From a virus, in IMG/VR virus record IMGVR_UViG_3300031787_008607, positions 62,001 through 126,000 of that record: 64,000 bases of DNA. One strand, 5' to 3'. Shown here in pieces: positions 15,663 through 23,978 of this stretch. The notes under the pieces are model-generated. The model saw only the letters and a program-made list of their open reading frames with translations, made no database searches and had not been told where the DNA came from. The position numbers and the translations under genes were made by a program. The first letter of the stretch is position 1, and every line of letters starts with the position of its first letter.

Positions 15663-17141
15663 ATGAAACAAGTTTTAAATGAGGAGCTTTTTAGAATCCA
15701 AGAAATAATGGGTATTAAAAAGACAGACATAATTGAAGATTTTCAATTCGAACAAAATGATTTAATATCTGAACAAGTGGGTGATTTAGTACAAGCAATT
15801 GCGGATGTTGGAAAAAGTTTTGATGACAACGCGATGAGTGTAATTGATGACGTTGTTAGTCGTGAAACAAGAAATTTATCTTATCGTAACACTATACCGA
15901 AAACATATAATACTTTAGAAGAACTATCAGCGGCAATTGTAAAAAAAGAAATTCCGGAAGCAGTCGTTGAAACAGTTTCAAAAACAATAATGAAACAAAT
16001 TATTGGAACACCTGAAGGTGCTGAACTTATTGCAAAAACTTGGTTTAAAGACAATGTGGGAACAAACGTAAAGAATGTTATCACAAAAATAGAAAGCGGC
16101 GCTAATTTACCTCCTAAATTGGTTTTTAAAACTGCTGACGACTTTGATTTATTAGTAAAAGAAATTAAAACTGGGGATGATGTCCTCGATAATGAATTAA
16201 AGGCTGCTTTAGATGATGTGTATGGCAAACCTTTAAAAAATGCAAGGACAGAAGCGGAAGATGCAATTGCAAAGGCAAAAGCTATTGATGACCAATATGA
16301 TAATATTCGTAGTTCCGTTAGAAATAAAATTAAAGGTGACCCTTTATTATCTAAAAAGAAATTTGCTGATTGGTTTGGATATTTTGAAGATGAAACTAAA
16401 CGTAAAATCAAATCAGAAGGGGAGTACAAAGCTAGACAGTATTTATTTGAACAACTTCAAAAACCATCTATTTGGGGTAGAATTAAAAGTGCGTTCCAAG
16501 GTGAGAAATGGTATAAAGTATTAGAATACGTTAGAAAAAAAGGGGTTACTATGGGGGTAAGTGTAGGTTCTCTTATTATAATTGGGGTAGTGGTTTATTA
16601 TGCGGTAGAGGGATTATCAAAAATTCCAGAAACTGTTGATGAATTACGAGAGAAACCATATACAAAAATTAAAAAAGTATATCCCTCAACTGAAAATGCG
16701 AGTGAGGCAATTTTAAATGCATATCTTAATGTTGCAAAACCAGACGATTTAGAAAAACTATTTTTAAAGGCAGATGGTTATGGAGTTTCATATAAAACTT
16801 ATGAAAACGAAGCTCTTGGTCCTATTGAGGAATTAACTGTTGAGACCCCAACTAATACTTATAATTATAAGTTATTCAAAGATGATAATAATAAAATAAC
16901 ACCAACAATAACACCAAAAGGTGGTGGTGACCAAAAAGAAACAAACAACCAAACTAAAGAGACAATTAAAACATGGTTAACCGCAGATGCTAATGGAGAA
17001 CATAATACCGGTAAATGGGATATTAACACGTTAGGTGATATACTCTATGACGCAACAGTATCACCAAACAAGGCAATTGCTATTGTTGGTAATAAACAAT
17101 GGGGTATGACATATAGTAACAATACTTGGAATTGGGATTAA
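15663..17141 (+). CDS. Single-pass membrane virion-type protein with IQEIMG tag
   Basis: A 492-residue protein. The start MKQVLNEELFRIQEIMGIKK shares the pattern LxE....(M/I)..IMG(L/I) with the PPK2-lysozyme fusion and has LNE, IQE and later ISE sites. A long helical, charged region runs to a membrane helix near 290-312 (GVSVGSLIIIGVVVYYAV). A soluble C-terminal domain ends WGMTYSNNTWNWD. A box ATATTTAT (15642-15649) precedes it. No known family. Confidence 0.66.
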   Translation: MKQVLNEELFRIQEIMGIKKTDIIEDFQFEQNDLISEQVGDLVQAIADVGKSFDDNAMSVIDDVVSRETRNLSYRNTIPKTYNTLEELSAAIVKKEIPEAVVETVSKTIMKQIIGTPEGAELIAKTWFKDNVGTNVKNVITKIESGANLPPKLVFKTADDFDLLVKEIKTGDDVLDNELKAALDDVYGKPLKNARTEAEDAIAKAKAIDDQYDNIRSSVRNKIKGDPLLSKKKFADWFGYFEDETKRKIKSEGEYKARQYLFEQLQKPSIWGRIKSAFQGEKWYKVLEYVRKKGVTMGVSVGSLIIIGVVVYYAVEGLSKIPETVDELREKPYTKIKKVYPSTENASEAILNAYLNVAKPDDLEKLFLKADGYGVSYKTYENEALGPIEELTVETPTNTYNYKLFKDDNNKITPTITPKGGGDQKETNNQTKETIKTWLTADANGEHNTGKWDINTLGDILYDATVSPNKAIAIVGNKQWGMTYSNNTWNWD

Positions 17142-17154
17142 TTAAATAATTAAT

Positions 17155-18900
17155 ATGGAAGAAAATATAGATATATTAAATGAAATAGGTCCAGGCGGTT
17201 CAGGTGGAGGGCCAGGAGGTTCAGGTGGAGGGCCAGGAGGTTCAGGTGATAAAGGTAAAGGGCCAGGAGGTTCAGGTGATAAAGGTAAAGGTCCAGGCGG
17301 TTCAGGTGATAAAGGTAAAGGTCCAGGCGGTTCTGATAATAAAAAAGAGGGTAAAGGACCAGGCGGTTCTGATAATAAAAAAGATTCTGGTTCTAAGGAT
17401 AAAAAAGATACTGAAACTAAAAAAGTTGAATTCCCAATTAATACTATTGATAGGTCAAATAAATTCAGAAAATGGTTAAAAAGTTTTCGTTATGGTTTTT
17501 TTAGCAAAAAAAATATTAAAGATATTATTTCAGATATAAAAGATGATGCTGATTCTATCAAAATTGCTTGGGAAGAATATGGTAATGAGTTTATCCAATT
17601 CTTACTTAATTCTCCTAACTCGGCTTTACAATCGTTAGGTAAACAAATTAAAGATGAAAACGAAAATTGGTTAAAGACAGGTGAAGGGGTTGACGTTAGT
17701 TTTGAAAAAGCAATTGAGTCAGAAAAAAGAAAATGTGAGTCTTGGACTTTAGGTAATTTATTTGAAAAAAAATATAGAAGAGAAGGTGTTGAAACATTAA
17801 ATCAAAAAACTAGAGAATTTATTGAATGGTCAGGTGAACAAGGTTGGTATGGTAATTTAGTACCATCTGATTTTTGTGGTTTTGATGCTAATGATATTAA
17901 TTGGGATGAAAATGTTTGGATGGATGAAGATGGTAAAGAACATCAAATTTACCAACACCCAATTGTTAGATTATTGTCGTTACATAAAGTTTGGATGAGA
18001 GACGAACTTACTCGTGTTGATAGAAAAAGTGATTTATTTACTAAGTTTTTAAAAGATAGTGGTGAAGAAGTTACACCATATATTTCAGGTGGTAGAAGTG
18101 AAGAAGGAAAAACTAAAAATGTTAGACCTTCAGATACACCAGCTGACTCAAGTGCTGAAGTAATTTTATCAGCAGGTGCTAATAGAAATTTATGTGTTAA
18201 TTTAAGAAATGCTTTAAAATCATCTTCAGATAGAAGTGAAACAGTTCAAAAGGCTATTCAAATGTGTAATTCAAAAAATTCAAATTGGTTAAAGACGGAT
18301 TTGGAAAGTAGAGTAAAAACTAAATTAAGAGTGTTTCAAGAAGGTAAAATGATTAAAGAAAATATTCAAACCAAATTAAAATCAAAGAAAAATGAAAAAA
18401 CTTTAATTTCATTATCTGAAGATTTCCAAAAACAAAACTTCAAAAAATTCTTTGACGGACTTAATAATTTCAGAAAAACTAAAAATTTAAACGAAGCAAC
18501 AAACGCAGAATTTGAAAAATCATTTGATGTTATTTTCCAAGGAAAAGAAACTGAATTTAAAAATAGAGCAATTGAGTATATTTTAAACAAACTACAAGTA
18601 CAACCAACATCAGAAATGGGAAAGAACATAAAATCTGAATTAGAAAAAGTTTCAGCTAAAGATATGTTTAAAAACGAATATGATGTTCCTGAGGCTATTG
18701 CAACTGCGGTTACAAAATCTGCACAATCATCTTCAAAAGAAGAAGAAGGATTAAAAGGTATTGTATCTCAGTCAATTAAGTTTGATGATAAACAACTTAA
18801 GCAAGGTGTAAGACAACATCTACAAAATTATATTGAAGGTGTTAAAACAGATATCAAGTCACTTGAAGAAAAAATTAAAAAATCAATTATTGAAAAATAA
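17155..18900 (+). CDS. Virion-type protein with GPGGSGDKGK repeats
   Basis: A 581-residue protein. The first 11 residues (MEENIDILNEI) hold an LNE site. Residues 12-80 are imperfect GPGGSG(DKGK) and GGSDNKK repeats, a flexible linker. The rest is helical and Lys/Glu-rich, with few aromatics and no membrane segment. It lies 13 nt after the gene at 15663. With that gene and 13596 it forms a block of three large tagged proteins. Function unknown. Confidence 0.66.
   Translation: MEENIDILNEIGPGGSGGGPGGSGGGPGGSGDKGKGPGGSGDKGKGPGGSGDKGKGPGGSDNKKEGKGPGGSDNKKDSGSKDKKDTETKKVEFPINTIDRSNKFRKWLKSFRYGFFSKKNIKDIISDIKDDADSIKIAWEEYGNEFIQFLLNSPNSALQSLGKQIKDENENWLKTGEGVDVSFEKAIESEKRKCESWTLGNLFEKKYRREGVETLNQKTREFIEWSGEQGWYGNLVPSDFCGFDANDINWDENVWMDEDGKEHQIYQHPIVRLLSLHKVWMRDELTRVDRKSDLFTKFLKDSGEEVTPYISGGRSEEGKTKNVRPSDTPADSSAEVILSAGANRNLCVNLRNALKSSSDRSETVQKAIQMCNSKNSNWLKTDLESRVKTKLRVFQEGKMIKENIQTKLKSKKNEKTLISLSEDFQKQNFKKFFDGLNNFRKTKNLNEATNAEFEKSFDVIFQGKETEFKNRAIEYILNKLQVQPTSEMGKNIKSELEKVSAKDMFKNEYDVPEAIATAVTKSAQSSSKEEEGLKGIVSQSIKFDDKQLKQGVRQHLQNYIEGVKTDIKSLEEKIKKSIIEK
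17188..17388 (+). repeat. In-frame 30-bp-class tandem repeats
   Basis: Repeated GGTCCAGGCGGTTCAGGTGA-like units encode GPGGSG and GPGGSGDKGK. The copies differ by wobble-position changes and by loss of the DKGK part. Length variation by slippage is likely. Confidence 0.8.
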
Positions 18901-19395
18901 TTAGAAACTTTTTTGGAATTCAATCCAAACTTTTTGTAAAGACTGACCCACAGAATCCGAAAATATAGTAGGTTCTGTGGGTTTTTTCATTAACTTCATA
19001 TTAGTCTCACTCAATAACTTGTCCCCTTTCTTCGAATTACACGTTATACAACACGTAACTAGGTTATCCCATGTATTACCCCCACCTTTTGATTTTGGGA
19101 TAATATGGTCGATTGTAAGGTCTTTTTTACTACCACAATATACACAGGCATTATTGTCACGTCTCATGATTCTATGACGATTAACACGTATTCTTCTTCT
19201 GTTAAAAGAAACGTAATTTAAAAGACGAATAATCAATGGTCTAACAAATTTCATAACACCGCATACAACTGGTTCTTCAGATGATTTAACAATCTCTGCC
19301 TTTCCTTTATATACTAAATTAAACCCACGGTTAAACGATGTTACATTTAAGGGACTATAATCTGAATTAAGAACCAATATTCCACTCATAATCAC
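18901..19395 (-). CDS. HNH endonuclease
   Basis: A 164-residue protein with a clear HNH/beta-beta-alpha metal nuclease domain: CVYCG (first zinc pair), LTIDHIIPKSKGGGNTWDN (His-Asn core) and CITCNSKKGDK (second zinc pair). A basic helix RRRIRVNRHR precedes it. Phage HNH proteins of this size are either homing-type nucleases or helpers of packaging. It lies far from the terminase, between accessory genes, so a free-standing mobile nuclease is more likely. Its stop directly abuts the convergent gene's stop (18900/18901). Confidence 0.9.
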   Translation of the reverse strand: MIMSGILVLNSDYSPLNVTSFNRGFNLVYKGKAEIVKSSEEPVVCGVMKFVRPLIIRLLNYVSFNRRRIRVNRHRIMRRDNNACVYCGSKKDLTIDHIIPKSKGGGNTWDNLVTCCITCNSKKGDKLLSETNMKLMKKPTEPTIFSDSVGQSLQKVWIEFQKSF

Positions 19396-19464
19396 AAATA
19401 TATTAATAAAAATTTATTGAGACAAATTGAATTTTCCAATAAGTATTATTATACTTAAATTGTT

Positions 19465-19716
19465 ATGTCGGAAAACAAAATACAAATATCTGAAAAATAT
19501 AGAAATGATGTTAAAGGGTTAACTCATGATAAACTTATACTAGTTCCTTTAGAGGTATTAGAAAGTTTACATGATTTTTATACATGGAAAGAATTTATTT
19601 CAAATCCAAACTTTATTGAGGAAAAATCATCTTCTATAATTGAAAAATACGATAGAGTTAAATTTTCGTTTGATGACGCTTGGGATAATTATAGTGGAAC
19701 ACATTTTGGATATTAA
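19465..19716 (+). CDS. Hypothetical protein
   Basis: An 83-residue acidic, aromatic-rich protein (SLHDFYTWKEF, FDDAWDNYSGTHFGY) with no recognised motif. It is followed after 2 nt by another small frame at 19719. Confidence 0.5.
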   Translation: MSENKIQISEKYRNDVKGLTHDKLILVPLEVLESLHDFYTWKEFISNPNFIEEKSSSIIEKYDRVKFSFDDAWDNYSGTHFGY

Positions 19717-19718
19717 TT

Positions 19719-19892
19719 ATGTATTGTATTGTTAAGTATATTAAGGTCGACAAGAAAGAATTACCTGTTATTATTTTAAATTCTCAGGACGAAATTTTAG
19801 AATTTGATGCTGAAGAAAAGGCTGAAGATTTTAAATCTATTCTTCAGATGAATTCTGACTCAGGTTACAGATACGTTGTCAAGAAAATTTGA
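19719..19892 (+). CDS. Small hypothetical protein
   Basis: A 57-residue frame (MYCIVKYIKVDKKELPVIIL..., ending GYRYVVKKI) with the alternating pattern of a compact alpha/beta domain and an acidic middle (EILEFDAEEKAEDF). It follows the gene at 19465 by 2 nt, which supports coding. Its last bases contain the TTTG -33 element of the tRNA promoter. Confidence 0.5.
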   Translation: MYCIVKYIKVDKKELPVIILNSQDEILEFDAEEKAEDFKSILQMNSDSGYRYVVKKI

Positions 19893-19919
19893 TGGTGTAA
19901 CAAAAAACACGTATATTTG
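19888..19919 (+). promoter_or_regulatory. Bacteroidetes-type promoter of the tRNA gene
   Basis: TTTG (19888-19891), a 20-nt spacer and TATATTTG (19912-19919) match the Bacteroidetes primary sigma consensus TTTG-N19-21-TAnnTTTG. The tRNA begins 12 nt after the -7 box. This is the clearest host-type promoter in the window. Confidence 0.8.
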
Positions 19920-19931
19920 TGACAAATAATT

Positions 19932-20008
19932 GCCTTCGTAGCTCAGTAGGATAGAGCAACAGATTTCTAATCTGTGGGTCAGGGGTTCGAATCCCTTCGG
20001 GGGTACCA
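19932..20008 (+). tRNA. tRNA-Arg(UCU)
   Basis: A 77-nt cloverleaf with encoded CCA. The acceptor GCCTTCG/CGGGGGT has G-U pairs. The D stem is GCTC/GAGC and the anticodon stem ACAGA/TCTGT, with loop TTTCTAA giving anticodon TCT. The T arm is AGGGG-TTCGAAT-CCCTT. It reads AGA, by far the commonest Arg codon in these AT-rich genes, so the tRNA should help late translation. A host-type promoter and a terminator flank it. Confidence 0.95.
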
Positions 20009-20012
20009 CATT

Positions 20013-20042
20013 AAAAAAAGGGTTAATATTGACCCTTTTTTT
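20013..20042 (+). terminator. Intrinsic terminator of the tRNA unit
   Basis: The inverted repeat AAAAAGGGT/ACCCTTTTT with an 8-base loop and T run begins 4 nt after the tRNA CCA end. Confidence 0.85.
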
Positions 20043-20093
20043 ATTTTTTAAACTATTTATAAATCAGTTACATAAATTTTAAAGAAAGAAAAA

Positions 20094-20711
20094 GTGAAGG
20101 AACTAGTACCAACGATTATTACCTCAGTTACATCAATTGTTATAGCATTAATAACTGCGGGGTTTTTCAATATGATGAAGGAAAAGAGAGCAAAGCAAAG
20201 TTCAAGAAACAAACTTTCTCAGCAAATTGAAACAGATGAAATTGTTCACTCTACTTTAAGAGAAATTAGAAGAAAATATAATGCTGATAGAATATATGTT
20301 ATTCAATTTCACAATGGTGGTAATTTCTATACATCATCAGCAATGCAAAAAGCGTCTGTGACATATGAAAGATGTTCAGATGGTCTTGAAAGAATAACTG
20401 AAAAAATACAAAATGTTTTTGTAAGTCATTACAATTGGTTAATTAAACAAACTATGGATGACGGATTGTTTATTCACGATTGTGAACTTATCCCTGATAT
20501 TGCAACGAGAGCTTTAATTAAAAAGTTTGGAACACAATCTATGGTTTCATTACCAATTATGGACAAAGAAAATCATTTAATAGCTCTTCTTTGTATGGAT
20601 TGGGTGTTCAGTGAACATGTTGAAGTATATTGTGAAAATGAGGAGTTTACAAAGAATTTTAGAGAGGACTTCAAAAAAGACACTCAGTCAGTTAGAAACT
20701 TTTTGATTTAA
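20094..20711 (+). CDS. Membrane-anchored GAF-like protein
   Basis: A 205-residue protein with GTG start, supported by an A/G-rich AAAGAAAGAAAAA just before it. Residues 5-26 form a membrane anchor (VPTIITSVTSIVIALITAGFF), followed by a basic linker. The soluble domain has GAF-like segments: ADRIYVIQFHNGGNFY, then FGTQSMVSLPIMDKENHLIALLCMDWV. GAF domains bind small ligands such as nucleotides; none can be named here. It overlaps the convergent gene by 4 bp. Confidence 0.68.
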   Translation: MKELVPTIITSVTSIVIALITAGFFNMMKEKRAKQSSRNKLSQQIETDEIVHSTLREIRRKYNADRIYVIQFHNGGNFYTSSAMQKASVTYERCSDGLERITEKIQNVFVSHYNWLIKQTMDDGLFIHDCELIPDIATRALIKKFGTQSMVSLPIMDKENHLIALLCMDWVFSEHVEVYCENEEFTKNFREDFKKDTQSVRNFLI

Positions 20712-21475
20712 TAATCTAAATCAAAGTTTGGGTTACTAGCCGTATTACCAACCCATCCTGCTGTATCTATTTCATAGAAATATTCAGTATTATATTCTAA
20801 ATCTTCATTTGTCTCAACTTCTATTGCCATCGGTGATGCGTATACTAATATAGTTTCATTTGTATCTTCATAATCTGTGATTGTGTCAGAGTCAATTTTG
20901 TCATATCTGTTAAGTTCACTAACTTCTGATTTTAATTCTTCATTAATACTAAAATAAAAGTCTAATTTTAATTCGTAAGCATCGCTTTTTTGTTGTTCAC
21001 CTGTACCACCACAGTCATAACAATCTTCATGACCGCTACCCCCACAGGTATCACAATCAAGTCTACCACGACCATCACAATTTGAACATGTTTCACCTTC
21101 GTCGTCTTCACCTTCACCACCACATTCATCACAATCTACTTCACCTGAACTATCGCATTCACTGCAACTAATCTCACCATCACCACCACAGTAATCACAG
21201 CTTTCCTGAACTTCAGTATCAAATACAGTGGCAATTGCGTAGGTAAATCTTTCATTGTCTAATTTCCATAATATTGATTCAAATTCTTTTTCACCATTAT
21301 TAATGGCGTTGATTAAAAATACCAATTTAACAAAATCCCATCCTTCTAACACGGACATCATTTGTCGATACGGGCCTTTACGGTCATTTAATTTTCTTGA
21401 TATTTGTGTAACATATCTATCTTTAATGGATAAAGATAACTTTTTGGCGATTTGAATTAATTTATTGTTTTCCAT
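20708..21475 (-). CDS. DnaJ-type CxxCxGxG zinc-finger protein
   Basis: About 255 residues from MENNKLIQIAKKL. A frame opens at 21517, but the box at 21483-21490 lies between that start and this ATG. Residues about 95-165 hold six CxxC units (CDYCGGDG, CSECDSSG, CDECGGEG, CSNCDGRG, CDTCGGSG, CYDCGGTG), the DnaJ cysteine-rich fold. There is no J domain. It may bind unfolded proteins as a chaperone helper. The flanks are unfamiliar. Confidence 0.75.
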   Translation of the reverse strand: MENNKLIQIAKKLSLSIKDRYVTQISRKLNDRKGPYRQMMSVLEGWDFVKLVFLINAINNGEKEFESILWKLDNERFTYAIATVFDTEVQESCDYCGGDGEISCSECDSSGEVDCDECGGEGEDDEGETCSNCDGRGRLDCDTCGGSGHEDCYDCGGTGEQQKSDAYELKLDFYFSINEELKSEVSELNRYDKIDSDTITDYEDTNETILVYASPMAIEVETNEDLEYNTEYFYEIDTAGWVGNTASNPNFDLDY

Positions 21476-21476
21476 A

Positions 21477-21490
21477 ATATTTATAAATAT
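21477..21490. promoter_or_regulatory. Palindromic double late box between divergent genes
   Basis: The same perfect 14-bp palindrome, ATATTTATAAATAT, as at 11074-11087. It lies in the 27-bp gap between the start codons at 21475 (-) and 21503 (+). Confidence 0.6.
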
Positions 21491-21502
21491 ACCATTTTCA
21501 TA

Positions 21503-22372
21503 ATGAATAAAAAACAATTACACGAGCAATCATTAAAAGAACTACGTAAGTTAGAATATATCTTTGAAGAAGAATCAATTGCTCGTCCTGTGGCATCAAG
21601 TGTTAAAAATTATTTGGAGGGATTAGGTTATGAAACAAAATCAACCATGGCTGAGGTCGGAGACTTAACCCCTCAATTTGGTGATGTTTTGAAAAAAGCC
21701 GCCGCCGCCTTAAAACAAGAGTTACCTCATCTAAAAATTAGATTTGGTTCAGGTAGAGATAAATTCCACCAAAGTTACCCAAATAGTCGACATAATAAAG
21801 GTAATGCTAATGACGTTGTATTTAAAGGGGTTGATAAAAATGATGATGAAGAATTAGATAGAATATCAACTGTGTTATGTGCTGTAAGAAAAAAATATCC
21901 TGGGTTTACTTTTATTGATGAATATAGACATCCAAGTAAACATTCAACAGGTGTTCACTATCATTTTTCTTGGTCTGAAAGTGGAAAAGATGAAGGTCAC
22001 GGCACTTCTGAATTTTGTTCATCAGTTAAAGATTTAGATTTAGACCATATTGATTTTGATAAAATTGAGTCAAAAATACCATTACAAGAACCAAGTAAAC
22101 TTGATAAATTTTTAGATTATGTTGGATTAGGTGACTTATCAGATGCAAAGGTAGGTGATAAAGAAAGTCAAAAAGGATTGGTGGATAAAGCAAAAGAACT
22201 TTTTTCTGATGATGATGTGAAAGACGATGATAATGGGTTTGAAATATTCGGATATAAATTAGATGATATTTTAGATAAAGTTAAAAGTATTATACCACAA
22301 TTTGAATCTGAACAAAAGAAAAAGAATATTTTAGAAGATGTTAAAAGAATTAAATCAAAAATGATAAAATAA
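21503..22372 (+). CDS. M15-type peptidase (endolysin-like) with tag-like N-terminus
   Basis: A 289-residue protein. The start MNKKQLHEQSLKELRKLEYI has LHE and LKE sites. About 30-165 is an M15-like D,D- or L,D-peptidase: SRHNKGNANDVVF (first His and Asp zinc ligands, near 94-103) and STGVHYHFSW (HxH, near 150). Such enzymes cut peptidoglycan cross-links. The C-terminal third is acidic and helical, ending VKRIKSKMIK. The tag suggests a virion enzyme rather than, or as well as, a free endolysin. Confidence 0.8.
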   Translation: MNKKQLHEQSLKELRKLEYIFEEESIARPVASSVKNYLEGLGYETKSTMAEVGDLTPQFGDVLKKAAAALKQELPHLKIRFGSGRDKFHQSYPNSRHNKGNANDVVFKGVDKNDDEELDRISTVLCAVRKKYPGFTFIDEYRHPSKHSTGVHYHFSWSESGKDEGHGTSEFCSSVKDLDLDHIDFDKIESKIPLQEPSKLDKFLDYVGLGDLSDAKVGDKESQKGLVDKAKELFSDDDVKDDDNGFEIFGYKLDDILDKVKSIIPQFESEQKKKNILEDVKRIKSKMIK

Positions 22373-22400
22373 AAAAAGGGACTGAAAAGTCCCTTTTTAA
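22373..22400. terminator. Bidirectional terminator
   Basis: The inverted repeat AAAAAGGGACT/AGTCCCTTTTT with a short loop separates the peptidase gene (+) from the 3' end of the tmRNA (-), ending 2 nt from it. Confidence 0.85.
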
Positions 22401-22401
22401 T

Positions 22402-22796
22402 TGGTGGAGATGCGGGGGTTCGAACCCCGGTCCAAATATGTCGACCATAAAACACTACACGTTTAGGTCATTGTTTTTCTAAACAATCCGAAACTTCACA
22501 ATTCCCTTATTTTATAGTGGTTCGGTTTACTGAGAACTAATCCTCCACTTTGTTTCTTTTCGGATAGAAACCACACCACAGTACAAGCTTCTGTTGCAAG
22601 GTTATATGCTCACCGACCCCGTTGTATACTAATCTTAGATTAGGCTACAGTTACTTCTTCAGTACGGATTAAACCGAGTGTAGAAAGTTTTGCAATTGTG
22701 TTGCCGTTTGTGTTTTAAACCAGTTTTACAGGGTTAGTTTAGCCCCGACGTGCGTTTTATGACAGATTCATACCTGTCAAATCCAAAAACATCCCC
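22402..22796 (-). ncRNA. ssrA: Transfer-messenger RNA (tmRNA)
   Basis: A complete one-piece tmRNA of 395 nt. The 5' end GGGGATG pairs with CATCTCC before ACCA, and the third pair is G-U, the alanine identity signal. GGATTTGACAGG and GTCGACATATTTGGACCGGGG are conserved tmRNA segments. The T arm CGGGG-TTCGAAC-CCCCG is perfect and CCA is encoded. The frame closing at TAA (22640-22642) ends in IRTEEVTVA. Counted from a likely GGC resume codon at 22703-22705, the tag begins GNTIAKLST and is 21 residues long, unlike common short -ALAA tags. tmRNA frees stalled ribosomes and tags the product. Confidence 0.95.
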
Positions 22797-22871
22797 ATAT
22801 ACTCAAAGAACTATGTTACAAAGATATAAATATATTCTTCTTTTACCAAGTATTTATTAAAAAAAAGTTTA

Positions 22872-23951
22872 ATGAGTCAACTTTATCAGGCATTAAAAGA
22901 TTTTACGGAAGATTTAGTTACCGCAAATTTTGTTAGGTACGAAGACGATGAGGATATTTTACGTATTACAAGAATAAATGAAAAAAATCTTGGTAAGTCT
23001 TTGGTTTATTTAACGTTTGATACTAATGATTATGTTGACCTTTTCACTAGAAATAATGATGAAACTAATAACGGTTATTTAATTAGAGTTGCTTTCCAAG
23101 GGGGGTATTATGGAGGTAATGTTTTTGTTGATGATTATTCCATGGATTATGATTGGGACGAGGGTTATTTACTACACTATTTCAATGATGAGAATTTAGA
23201 TAGGGTTAAACAAATAGTAAAAATATTAAGACCTAGTCTTTCCGTTGATGATTTAAGAAATCATAACGATAAAGTTATTGAAATTTGTAAGTGGTTAAAA
23301 AATGAATTTTCAAATGAGATAGATAGTATTATTTACGATTATTCAAGTGAATATGATGAAGCCTTGGTTAAAGGATTAAGACAATATGTTACATCTAAAT
23401 TATGTAACGCTTTACTTCCTTTAAATATCTTTGAGAAAAAATGTACTAATCTCTACATGACAACTGTAGCAATTCTTTTAAATACTTGGGATAAATCTGG
23501 TGAAGACAAAGACGCTAAACTTTCAGATATGTTAAAAACAAGTATTGACCAATTGGGAATACAGTTTGATGAAGATTTATATGAAGATTATTATGCTTAT
23601 TTTGATAGTCAAAATTATGATGATGAAGGTTTTAACAGAAGTGTAACTTGGAATCTTGACAAAATCATGGAAAAAATTGAAAATAGTGATAATATCGATT
23701 CTTATCGTAAAAACTCTGAAATACTTGAAAAATTATCAAAGTTAAAGTATAGTGAATTTAATAAATGGTATGAATTTCCTTCACAAAAAACATTTGGTGA
23801 AAAGACACCAAACAAATTCATAATTCAAGATGTTGATGACGGAAAGATACTTGTTACATATAGTAATCATAGTAAAAATGAATTTAACCAAACCGTTAAA
23901 ATTGATTATGATACTTTTTTAAATTTTTTATATCATCCTGAATTGTTTTAA
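22872..23951 (+). CDS. Hypothetical acidic protein
   Basis: A 359-residue protein rich in Asp, Asn and Tyr (FVDDYSMDYDWDEGY, YEDYYAYFDSQNYDDEGF) with no known domain. The middle, 120-200, is helical. A box GTATTTAT (22850-22857) ends 14 nt before the ATG. No membrane segment or tag. Confidence 0.65.
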   Translation: MSQLYQALKDFTEDLVTANFVRYEDDEDILRITRINEKNLGKSLVYLTFDTNDYVDLFTRNNDETNNGYLIRVAFQGGYYGGNVFVDDYSMDYDWDEGYLLHYFNDENLDRVKQIVKILRPSLSVDDLRNHNDKVIEICKWLKNEFSNEIDSIIYDYSSEYDEALVKGLRQYVTSKLCNALLPLNIFEKKCTNLYMTTVAILLNTWDKSGEDKDAKLSDMLKTSIDQLGIQFDEDLYEDYYAYFDSQNYDDEGFNRSVTWNLDKIMEKIENSDNIDSYRKNSEILEKLSKLKYSEFNKWYEFPSQKTFGEKTPNKFIIQDVDDGKILVTYSNHSKNEFNQTVKIDYDTFLNFLYHPELF

Positions 23952-23978
23952 TAGAAAAATAGCTTATCTTTATGAGCT

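Noticed and set aside
17188-17388. CRISPR-like array
   Set aside because: The repeats are in frame, encode GPGGSG units, and have no unique spacers of constant length.
18901-19395. HNH protein as part of the packaging machinery
   Set aside because: It is 13 kb from the terminase and in an accessory stretch, so the arrangement known from HK97-type phages does not apply; a free-standing nuclease is simpler.
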